Both the position numbers and the translations under genes were made by a program. The notes under the pieces are model-generated. The model was not told the DNA's origin, searched no databases, and saw only the letters and a list, made by a program, of their open reading frames with translations. DNA of 12,552 nt, taken from contig JAPLSI010000115.1 in NCBI GenBank assembly GCA_026398715.1, positions 1-12,552 of the forward strand. The letters are read 5' to 3'. Below, one piece after another: positions 7,417-12,552 of the stretch (its first letter is position 1; every line of letters starts with the position of its first letter). Origin of the DNA: Gammaproteobacteria bacterium. Its GTDB lineage: Bacteria > Pseudomonadota > Gammaproteobacteria > Xanthomonadales > Xanthomonadaceae.

Positions 7417-8288
7417 ACCCAGGCCACGCCAGGGGCTGGAGCGCCTGGCCGGCGCCCGCGAAGCTGAATCTGTTCCTGCGCATCCTGGGGCGTCGAAGTG
7501 ACGGTTACCACGAGTTGCAGACCGTCTTCCAATTGCTGGACTGGGGCGACGTGGTTCACGTCCGGGTCCGTGACGACGGGCGGATCGTCCGCGCGGGTGG
7601 CGACACGGCTGCCTTCCCCGAGTCCGAAGACCTGCTCCTCAAGGCCGCACGGGCACTGCAGGCGGCCACCCGCACGCCGCTCGGGGCGGACCTGTTCGCC
7701 GACAAGTCGATTCCCGCCGGAGGCGGCTTCGGCGGCGGCTCGTCCGACGCGGCCAGCGTGCTTGTCGCACTGAACCAGCTTTGGGGCACAGGCCTGGACA
7801 AACCCGCCCTGGCCCGGATCGGGCTGGGCCTGGGCGCCGACGTACCTGTGTTCGTCCTGGGCAGGAATACCTGGGCGGAAGGGGTCGGCGAGCGACTCAC
7901 GCCGATCGAGCTTCCGCCCTGCTGGTACCTGCTGCTGGAGCCGGGCGTGGGTGCCTCCACCCGCGAATTGTTCCAAGCCCCTGAATTGACGCGGGATGCA
8001 GCGCCGGCGACAATAGCCGACTTCGTTTCCGGAGCGGCGCTCGGCAATGCCTTCGAGCCCGTTTTGCGACGCCTGGCGCCGGCAGTTGATGCCGCGCTGT
8101 CAGCGTTGGCGCAACACGGACAGGCTTGCCTGACCGGCACCGGAAGCGGTTGTTTCGTCCGTTTCCATTCCGAATCCGAAGCGTTGCAGGCGCAGTCGAA
8201 ATTGCCTGCCACGATGAAGTCGAGGGTGGTTGCGGGCGTAAAGCACTCGCCCTTGCTTGATGCCCTGGCCAAGGCGCGTGGTGATTGA
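7413..8288 (+). CDS. ispE: 4-diphosphocytidyl-2-C-methyl-D-erythritol kinase
   Basis: A 291-residue GHMP-family kinase that phosphorylates CDP-methylerythritol in the MEP isoprenoid pathway. The catalytic pair is visible: Lys17 in [10 protein letters not shown] and Asp143 in [11 protein letters not shown]. The ATP-binding glycine-rich motif is [14 protein letters not shown] (101-114). The C-terminal GHMP segment [12 protein letters not shown] is also present. The start is TTG, overlapping the lolB stop as TTGA with GGAG six bases upstream; no other start codon lies between it and the conserved PAPAKLN block, so it is well supported. The gene is followed by tRNA-Gln and prs, a standard gammaproteobacterial order. 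Confidence 0.95.
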   Translation: MNPGHARGWSAWPAPAKLNLFLRILGRRSDGYHELQTVFQLLDWGDVVHVRVRDDGRIVRAGGDTAAFPESEDLLLKAARALQAATRTPLGADLFADKSIPAGGGFGGGSSDAASVLVALNQLWGTGLDKPALARIGLGLGADVPVFVLGRNTWAEGVGERLTPIELPPCWYLLLEPGVGASTRELFQAPELTRDAAPATIADFVSGAALGNAFEPVLRRLAPAVDAALSALAQHGQACLTGTGSGCFVRFHSESEALQAQSKLPATMKSRVVAGVKHSPLLDALAKARGD

Positions 8289-8316
8289 GGTTGGATCGAT
8301 TCGATTGATTGAATGT

Positions 8317-8394
8317 TGGGGCGTCGCCAAGTGGCCTAAGGCACCGGGTTTTGATCCCGGCATTTCGTAGGTTCGAATCCTACCGCCCCAGCCA
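8317..8394 (+). tRNA. tRNA-Gln (anticodon TTG)
   Basis: A full cloverleaf can be drawn. The acceptor stem is TGGGGCG (8317-8323) with CGCCCCA (8384-8390). The anticodon stem is CCGGG/CCCGG with loop TTTTGAT, anticodon TTG at 8351-8353. The T arm is GTAGG-TTCGAAT-CCTAC. Discriminator G8391 is followed by an encoded CCA (8392-8394). It sits 28 bp after ispE and 38 bp before the chosen prs start, so it is probably processed from a shared transcript. Confidence 0.98.
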
Positions 8395-8432
8395 TCGTTG
8401 CAATGAAACCGGGACAGGACAAGAAGACGCAC

Positions 8433-9389
8433 ATGAGCAACGACAATCTTCTTGTTTTCAGCGGCAATGCCAACCGGCCGCTTGCTCAGGCCGTCTGCCG
8501 CGAACTCGGCGTGCCCATGGGCAAGGCGCTGGTCGGCAAGTTCTCCGACGGCGAAGTCCAGGTCGAGATCGAGGAAAACGTGCGTGGCCAGGATGTGTTC
8601 GTCATCCAGTCGACGTCCGCGCCCACCGCTGAGAATTTCATGGAACTGCTGGTGCTGATCGATGCGCTGAAGCGCGCGTCTGCGTCGGTGGTTACCGCCG
8701 TCGTGCCGTATTTCGGCTATGCCCGGCAGGATCGTCGCCCGCGCTCGGCGCGCGTGCCGATCACCGCCAAGGTCGCTGCGAAGATGTTCACTGCCGTCAA
8801 TGCCGACCGCGTGCTGACCGTCGACCTGCACGCCGACCAGATCCAGGGTTTCTTCGATATTCCAGTGGACAACGTGTATGCCTCGCCCTTGCTGCTCGCC
8901 GATATCTGGCGCAACCAGGGCACCGACAACATCATCGTGGTGTCGCCGGACGTGGGCGGCGTGGTTCGCGCACGCGCCATTGCCAAGCGCCTCGACGATG
9001 CCGACCTCGCCATCATCGACAAGCGTCGCCCGAAGGCGAACGTAGCAACGGTGATGAACATCATCGGCGACGTGGCCGGCAAGACCTGCGTGCTGGTGGA
9101 CGACATCGTCGATACCGCCGGTACCTTGTGCGCAGCGGCAGCGGCGCTCAAGCAGCACGGCGCGACCAAGGTCGTCGCCTACTGCACGCACGCGGTGCTG
9201 TCGGGTGCGGCGATCGACAACATCAGCGGTTCGCAGCTGGACGAGTTGGTGGTGACCGACACGATTCCGTTGACGCCGGCGGCCCGCGCCTGCCCGCGAA
9301 TCCGTCAGCTCAGCGTTGCCGAGTTGCTGGCAGAAACCATCCGTCGCATCGCGATGGGGGAGTCGGTAAGCACGCTGTACGTGGATTGA
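8433..9389 (+). CDS. prs: Ribose-phosphate pyrophosphokinase (PRPP synthetase)
   Basis: A 318-residue class I PRPP synthetase (E. coli 315). It makes phosphoribosyl pyrophosphate from ribose-5-phosphate and ATP for purine, pyrimidine, NAD, His and Trp synthesis. The catalytic flexible loop is [13 protein letters not shown] (98-110). The pyrophosphate-binding region is [12 protein letters not shown] (131-142). The ribose-5-phosphate loop is [10 protein letters not shown] (222-231). ATG 8433 ([11 protein letters not shown]) was chosen to match the family; the in-frame ATG at 8403 would add ten residues and begin only 8 bases after the tRNA CCA. The Shine-Dalgarno is weak (purine-rich GGACAAGAAG upstream). 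The gene is followed by a 144-bp non-coding gap with a compound hairpin. Confidence 0.96.
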   Translation: MSNDNLLVFSGNANRPLAQAVCRELGVPMGKALVGKFSDGEVQVEIEENVRGQDVFVIQSTSAPTAENFMELLVLIDALKRASASVVTAVVPYFGYARQDRRPRSARVPITAKVAAKMFTAVNADRVLTVDLHADQIQGFFDIPVDNVYASPLLLADIWRNQGTDNIIVVSPDVGGVVRARAIAKRLDDADLAIIDKRRPKANVATVMNIIGDVAGKTCVLVDDIVDTAGTLCAAAAALKQHGATKVVAYCTHAVLSGAAIDNISGSQLDELVVTDTIPLTPAARACPRIRQLSVAELLAETIRRIAMGESVSTLYVD

Positions 9390-9409
9390 TCCGGCGACGT
9401 CGGGCATCC

Positions 9410-9445
9410 GGAATCGATCGCCGCGAAACCGCGACGGCCGATTCC
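9410..9445 (+). repeat. Compound hairpin between prs and rplY
   Basis: GGAATCG (9410-9416) pairs with CGATTCC (9439-9445). Inside it, TCG pairs with CGG (one wobble), and CGCG pairs with CGCG around an AAAC loop. This gives 14 pairs broken by two single-base mismatches. No T-run follows, so it does not look like a simple terminator. It merges with GATTCCC heptamers on its 3' side. It may be a REP-like dispersed element, an mRNA-stabilising structure or a partial attenuator between prs and rplY. Confidence 0.55.
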
Positions 9446-9463
9446 CGATTCCCGATCCGGGAA
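9440..9463 (+). repeat. Tandem GATTCCC heptamers with small inverted repeat
   Basis: Two perfect copies of GATTCCC (9440-9446, 9447-9453) are followed by GATCCGG. The second copy also begins an inverted repeat TTCCC-gatcc-GGGAA (9449-9463). GATTCCC/GGGAATC tracts recur, from memory, in spacers of Xanthomonadaceae genomes; that cannot be checked within one window. Confidence 0.5.
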
Positions 9464-9533
9464 CGACACGCCGCCTGGTCGCGGGCTGCGTGGAACACGC
9501 CATACGGCGCAACACAATAGAAGGCAATTGATC

Positions 9534-10220
9534 ATGGCAACCCACAACATCACGGCAACCAGCCGCAAGGTCGAAGGCAAAGGTGCGAGCCGCCGCCTCC
9601 GTCATAGCGGCCAGGTCCCGGCCATCGTTTACGGAGCGCAGGCCGCCCCGGAAAACGTCCAGCTCGAGCACACCGCCCTCTGGCTCGCCAGCCAGAACGA
9701 GTGGTTCTACTCGTCCATCCTGCAGCTGTCGGTCGACGGCAAGTCGCAGAAGGTCCTCCTGCGTGACATGCAGCGCCACCCGTTCAAGCAGCAGATCCTG
9801 CACCTGGACTTCCAGCGCATCGACGAAAACGTCGCGATCCGCTTCAACGTGCCGCTGCACTTCCTGAACCAGGATGTCTCCCCGGCCGGCAAGACCGCCG
9901 GCGTGGTCGTGCTGCACGAACTCAATGAAATCCGCGTCAGCTGCCTGCCCAAGGACCTGCCGGAATTCATCGAAGTGGACCTCTCCGCGCTGGCCCTGGG
10001 CGACATCATCCATCTCTCGCAGCTCAAGCTGCCGGAAGGCGTGTCGCTCCCGGAACTCAAGCTCGGCAAGGAACACGACGTCGCCGTGGTGATCGCTCGC
10101 CACGCCCGCGTGGAAGTCGAGGAAGAGGCGCCCGAAGCCGCTGCGGCCGAAGTTCCCTCGACCAAGGCTGCCAAGGCGGCAGCTCCGGCTGCCGCGGCTC
10201 CGGCACCGAAGAAGAAGTAA
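9534..10220 (+). CDS. rplY: Ribosomal protein bL25, long Ctc/TL5 form
   Basis: A 228-residue L25 of the long Ctc/TL5 type; E. coli L25 is only about 94 residues. The N-terminal domain (about 1-98) binds 5S rRNA in the large subunit: ITATSRKVEGKGASRRLRHSG opens it and LHLDFQR closes it. A second beta-rich domain (about 100-190) follows, with VVVLHELNEIRVSCLPKDLP. The tail (about 195-228) is acidic, then Ala-rich, ending PAPKKK, and is probably disordered. ATG 9534 was chosen because MATHNITA matches the family; TTG 9528 is in frame two codons upstream. AAGG lies nine bases ahead of the ATG, a rather long spacing. A strong hairpin follows the stop by 11 bases. Confidence 0.95.
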   Translation: MATHNITATSRKVEGKGASRRLRHSGQVPAIVYGAQAAPENVQLEHTALWLASQNEWFYSSILQLSVDGKSQKVLLRDMQRHPFKQQILHLDFQRIDENVAIRFNVPLHFLNQDVSPAGKTAGVVVLHELNEIRVSCLPKDLPEFIEVDLSALALGDIIHLSQLKLPEGVSLPELKLGKEHDVAVVIARHARVEVEEEAPEAAAAEVPSTKAAKAAAPAAAAPAPKKK

Positions 10221-10231
10221 GCAGTCTTCCA

Positions 10232-10257
10232 CCCGGCGCGCCTTGGGGTGCGCCGGG
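10232..10257 (+). terminator. Strong hairpin between rplY and pth
   Basis: An 11-bp stem CCCGGCGCGCC/GGTGCGCCGGG (one G-T wobble) with a TTGG loop begins 11 bases after the rplY stop. Only a short, late T stretch follows (ACTTT at 10262), so termination would be partial at best. It may tune the L25-to-Pth ratio or mark an RNA processing site. It covers the in-frame GTG at 10248, arguing against that codon as the pth start. Confidence 0.5.
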
Positions 10258-10274
10258 ATGGGACTTTGCCGCGC

Positions 10275-10859
10275 ATGGCAGGCTTGCGACTCATCGTCGG
10301 GCTGGGCAATCCCGGTCCCGAACATGCCCGAACCCGGCACAACGCCGGGTTCTGGTTTATTGACGCCCTGGCGCAAAAGCTCGGCGCGCGCTTCGGCCTC
10401 GAGTCGAAGCTGCACGGCGAAACCGCCAAGGTCCAGTTGGCCGGGCACAACGTCTGGTTGCTGAAGCCGGCCACGTTCATGAACCTCAGCGGCCGATCGG
10501 TCGCCGCGGCGCTGCGTTACTGGAAGATCGAGCCCGAAGAATGCCTGATTGCCCACGACGAACTGGACCTGCCCACCGGCAGTGCCCGGCTCAAGTTCGA
10601 TGGCGGCCACGGCGGACAGAATGGCTTGCGCGACACCATGCAGCACCTTGGCCATGGCCGGTTCCACCGGCTGCGGCTGGGCATCGGCCATCCGGGCCAC
10701 AAGGACAAGGTCACCCCCTGGGTGCTTGGCCGACCCGGGAAGGACGATGAAGCGTCCATGCTCCGGGCCGTTGATGACGCCATCAACGTCCTGCCGCTGG
10801 CCGTGGAAGGCGATTTCAACGAGGCAATGAAGCGCCTGCACACCCCGAAGGACCAATAG
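10275..10859 (+). CDS. pth: Peptidyl-tRNA hydrolase
   Basis: A 194-residue Pth, the same length as the E. coli enzyme. It frees tRNA from peptidyl-tRNAs that drop off the ribosome. The N-terminus LIVGLGNPGPEHARTRHNAG carries the catalytic His22. Asp95 (AHDELDLPTG) is its partner, and Asn70 (KPATFMNLSG) and Asn116 (GGHGGQNGLRD) bind substrate. The ATG at 10275 (MAGLRLIVGL) was chosen; an in-frame GTG at 10248 lies inside a stable hairpin. The Shine-Dalgarno is weak. The gene lies between rplY and ychF, only 6 bp before the latter, in the usual gammaproteobacterial order. Confidence 0.96.
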   Translation: MAGLRLIVGLGNPGPEHARTRHNAGFWFIDALAQKLGARFGLESKLHGETAKVQLAGHNVWLLKPATFMNLSGRSVAAALRYWKIEPEECLIAHDELDLPTGSARLKFDGGHGGQNGLRDTMQHLGHGRFHRLRLGIGHPGHKDKVTPWVLGRPGKDDEASMLRAVDDAINVLPLAVEGDFNEAMKRLHTPKDQ

Positions 10860-10865
10860 ACACCC

Positions 10866-11957
10866 ATGGGTATCAAATGCGGCATCGTCGGCCTGCCGAA
10901 CGTCGGCAAGTCCACCTTATTCAATGCGTTGACCAAGGCGGGCATCGCCGCGGCCAACTTCCCGTTCTGCACGATCGAGCCCAATACCGGCGTCGTGCCG
11001 GTGCCGGACCCCCGGCTCAGCCAGTTGGCCGAGATCGTCAAGCCGCAGCGCATCCTGCCGACCTCGTTCGAGTTCGTGGACATCGCCGGCCTGGTTGCCG
11101 GCGCTTCGCGCGGCGAGGGCCTGGGCAACAAGTTCCTGGCGCACATCCGCGAGGTGGACGCCATCGCCCACGTGGTGCGCTGCTTTGAGAACAGCGACAT
11201 CATCCATGTCGCCGGCCGCATCGACCCGATCAGCGACATCGAGATCATCGATACCGAGCTCTGTCTGGCTGACCTGGACTCCGTCGAAAAAGCGCTGAAC
11301 CGCGCCGAAAAGGCGGCAAGAGTCGGCGATAAGGAAGCGATCGTAAAGAAAGAGGTTCTCGCGCGCCTGCGCGACGGGCTCAACCAGGGCACCTCCGCCC
11401 GGGCCCTGGGACTGTCCGACGAGGACAAGGCGGCGGTCCGCGACCTGTTCCTGCTCACCCTGAAGCCGGTCATGTACGTGGCCAACGTGCTCGAGGACGG
11501 TTTCGAGAACAACCCGTTCCTGGACAAGGTCCGGGCCCGTGCGCTGGCCGAAGGCGCCGAAGTAGTGCCGGTCAGCGCCGCCATCGAGGAAGAGATGGCG
11601 CAGCTCGAAGACGCCGACCGGGCCGAATTCCTGGCCGAAATGGGCCTGTCCGAGCCCGGCCTGAACCGGGTAATCCGCGCCGGTTACAAGCTGTTGGGGA
11701 TGCAGACCTACTTCACTGCCGGGGTCAAGGAAGTCCGCGCCTGGCAGGTGCACAAGGGTTCGACCGCGCCCCAGGCCGCCGGCGTGATCCACACCGATTT
11801 CGAGAAGGGCTTCATCCGCGCCGAAACCATCGCGTTCGACGACTTCATCAAGTTCAAGGGCGAGGCGGGCTGCCGCGAAGCAGGGCGCATGCGGCTCGAG
11901 GGCAAGGAGTACGTGGTTCAGGAAGGCGACGTGCTGCACTTCCGCTTCAACGTGTGA
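10866..11957 (+). CDS. ychF: Redox-regulated ribosome-binding ATPase YchF (Obg family)
   Basis: A 363-residue YchF/Ola1 protein, matching E. coli in length. The P-loop is GLPNVGKST (9-17) and G3 is DIAG (72-75). The G4 position reads NVLE (207-210) instead of NKxD, the known change that makes this GTPase family prefer ATP. A coiled-coil-like helical insert (about 130-200) and a C-terminal TGS domain (about 280-363, with [13 protein letters not shown]) follow. Family members bind ribosomes and affect stress responses. The start is 6 bp after pth, pointing to one transcript. AGGA lies 13 bases upstream, which is far for efficient initiation, so it may rely on coupling to pth. Confidence 0.97.
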   Translation: MGIKCGIVGLPNVGKSTLFNALTKAGIAAANFPFCTIEPNTGVVPVPDPRLSQLAEIVKPQRILPTSFEFVDIAGLVAGASRGEGLGNKFLAHIREVDAIAHVVRCFENSDIIHVAGRIDPISDIEIIDTELCLADLDSVEKALNRAEKAARVGDKEAIVKKEVLARLRDGLNQGTSARALGLSDEDKAAVRDLFLLTLKPVMYVANVLEDGFENNPFLDKVRARALAEGAEVVPVSAAIEEEMAQLEDADRAEFLAEMGLSEPGLNRVIRAGYKLLGMQTYFTAGVKEVRAWQVHKGSTAPQAAGVIHTDFEKGFIRAETIAFDDFIKFKGEAGCREAGRMRLEGKEYVVQEGDVLHFRFNV

Positions 11958-11983
11958 GCTGGATGCCCTGACTTATCAGGTCG

Positions 11984-12012
11984 TTGACATATCGGTCGCC
12001 GGCCGCCAAAAT
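11984..12012 (+). promoter_or_regulatory. Sigma-70-type promoter of the tRNA-Tyr-Gly-Thr-tuf transcript
   Basis: A perfect -35 TTGACA (11984-11989), a 17-bp spacer and CAAAAT (12007-12012, four of six matches). The start site would be near 12019, a few bases before tRNA-Tyr at 12027. The GC-rich stretch TACGGGC after the -10 resembles the discriminator of stringently controlled stable-RNA promoters. It is the clearest promoter in the window. Confidence 0.7.
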
Positions 12013-12026
12013 TACGGGCTCTCTGT

Positions 12027-12112
12027 GGAGGGATACCCAAGCGGCCAACGGGGGCAGACTGTAAATCTGCTGGCTCACGCCTTCGGTGGTTCGAATCCAC
12101 CTCCCTCCACCA
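12027..12112 (+). tRNA. tRNA-Tyr (anticodon GTA)
   Basis: A type II tRNA with a long variable arm. Acceptor stem GGAGGGA (12027-12033) pairs with TCCCTCC (12102-12108). Anticodon stem is GCAGA/TCTGC, with anticodon GTA at 12061-12063. The T arm is GGTGG-TTCGAAT-CCACC. Discriminator A12109 and encoded CCA (12110-12112) end it. It is the first gene of the tRNA-tuf cluster. Confidence 0.98.
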
Positions 12113-12153
12113 AGGTTTTCAAAAGCTGGTGTGGTAGTTCCAAGCTTCGAAGT

Positions 12154-12227
12154 GCGGGAGTAGTTCAATGGTAGAACATCAGTTTTCCAAACTGATTACG
12201 AGGGTTCGATTCCCTCCTTCCGCTCCA
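12154..12227 (+). tRNA. tRNA-Gly (anticodon TCC)
   Basis: Acceptor GCGGGAG (12154-12160) pairs with CTTCCGC (12217-12223), including one G-T pair. Anticodon stem is TCAGT/ACTGA, with anticodon TCC at 12186-12188. T arm is GAGGG-TTCGATT-CCCTC. Discriminator is T12224, and CCA is encoded (12225-12227). It lies 41 bp after tRNA-Tyr. Confidence 0.98.
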
Positions 12228-12276
12228 TTGAGTTTCACCGTATCAGCGGCATCTTGATTTCGCGGCACGCAGCATC

Positions 12277-12352
<76 letters not shown>

Positions 12353-12357
12353 TTTCC

Positions 12358-12381
12358 CCGGTCGCCTCGCGGCCGGATTTT
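12358..12381 (+). terminator. Terminator-like hairpin between tRNA-Thr and tuf
   Basis: A GC-rich 7-bp stem CCGGTCG/CGGCCGG (one T-G wobble) with loop CCTCG (12358-12376) is followed directly by ATTTT. It starts 5 bases after the tRNA-Thr CCA and ends about 30 bases before tuf. It could attenuate read-through into tuf or serve as an RNA processing signal. Confidence 0.45.
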
Positions 12382-12411
12382 CATCCAACTTGAATTCATC
12401 GGGTAATCGCA

Positions 12412-12552
12412 ATGTCCAAGGAAAAGTTCCAGCGCACCAAGCCGCACGTCAACGTGGGCACGATTGGTCACGTGGACCATGGCAAGACGACTTTGACGGC
12501 CGCATTGACCAAGATCGGCGCAGAGCGCTTTGGTGGTGAGTTCAAGGCGTAC
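12412..12552 (+). CDS. tuf: Elongation factor Tu (N-terminus only; runs off the window)
   Basis: Forty-seven codons are present and the frame is open at the edge. EF-Tu carries aminoacyl-tRNA to the ribosome as a GTP complex. The start [20 protein letters not shown] is followed by the P-loop GHVDHGKTT (19-27). The segment [17 protein letters not shown] fits xanthomonad EF-Tu. No strong Shine-Dalgarno is seen (GGGTAA at 12400-12405 at best). The position after tRNA-Tyr-Gly-Thr marks this as the tufB-type copy. Nothing can be said about the rest of the gene. Confidence 0.97.
   Translation, partial: MSKEKFQRTKPHVNVGTIGHVDHGKTTLTAALTKIGAERFGGEFKAY

Noticed and set aside
8100..10856. A 918-codon open frame on the minus strand opposite ispE end, tRNA-Gln, prs, rplY and pth
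   Set aside because: It lies wholly antisense to well-conserved genes and a tRNA, and its composition is what the high-GC sense codons force. It has no recognisable domain.
11967..11980. Small hairpin CCTGA-ctta-TCAGG after ychF
   Set aside because: Only five pairs and no T-run; too weak to call the ychF terminator. It lies just upstream of the tRNA promoter and could equally be chance.

Overview
The window is a dense, GC-rich stretch of bacterial chromosome. Gene content and order point to a gammaproteobacterium of the Xanthomonadales/Lysobacterales: lolB-ispE-tRNA-Gln-prs-rplY-pth-ychF is read one way with hemA-prfA divergent, a tRNA-Tyr/Gly/Thr-tuf block follows, and wrbA lies beside a DUF2069 gene. 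The start of EF-Tu (GGEFKAY) also fits that order. Genus cannot be fixed from the sequence alone. I see no mobile element, CRISPR array, phage gene or defence system. It is a housekeeping region with one serious anomaly.

Layout. Positions 1-871 (minus): wrbA, and downstream of it the start of a DUF2069 membrane-protein gene cut by the window edge. Positions 949-3082 (plus): yihY/BrkB-family membrane protein, a TlpA-like thioredoxin lipoprotein and acylphosphatase, joined by 4-bp ATGA overlaps. Positions 3105-6677 (minus): hemA, prfA, moaB, ppk2, read towards the previous operon and separated from it by a hairpin. Positions 6763-8288 (plus): lolB and ispE, overlapping by 4 bp. Positions 8317-11957 (plus): tRNA-Gln, prs, rplY, pth, ychF. 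Positions 11984-12552 (plus): a recognisable promoter, tRNA-Tyr(GTA), tRNA-Gly(TCC), tRNA-Thr(GGT) and the first 47 codons of tuf.

Functionally much of the window serves translation: RF1, peptidyl-tRNA hydrolase, L25, the YchF ATPase, EF-Tu and four tRNAs. The rest covers precursor supply (PRPP, isoprenoid and tetrapyrrole precursors), outer-membrane lipoprotein sorting (LolB), thiol redox chemistry and polyphosphate-driven nucleotide phosphorylation.

The main surprise is hemA. The N-terminal catalytic half (Cys50 present) and the NADPH-binding and dimerisation parts are both well preserved, but they lie in different frames. The strongly conserved block that should join them (GLDS...GEPQILGQ) is missing. 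About 79 bp appear to be deleted near 6391. As written, the gene cannot make an active glutamyl-tRNA reductase, so this is either a real lesion with implications for haem supply or an assembly error. Smaller observations are a compound hairpin with GATTCCC heptamers between prs and rplY, a terminator-like hairpin between tRNA-Thr and tuf, a strong hairpin between rplY and pth, and the grouping of moaB and ppk2 behind prfA.
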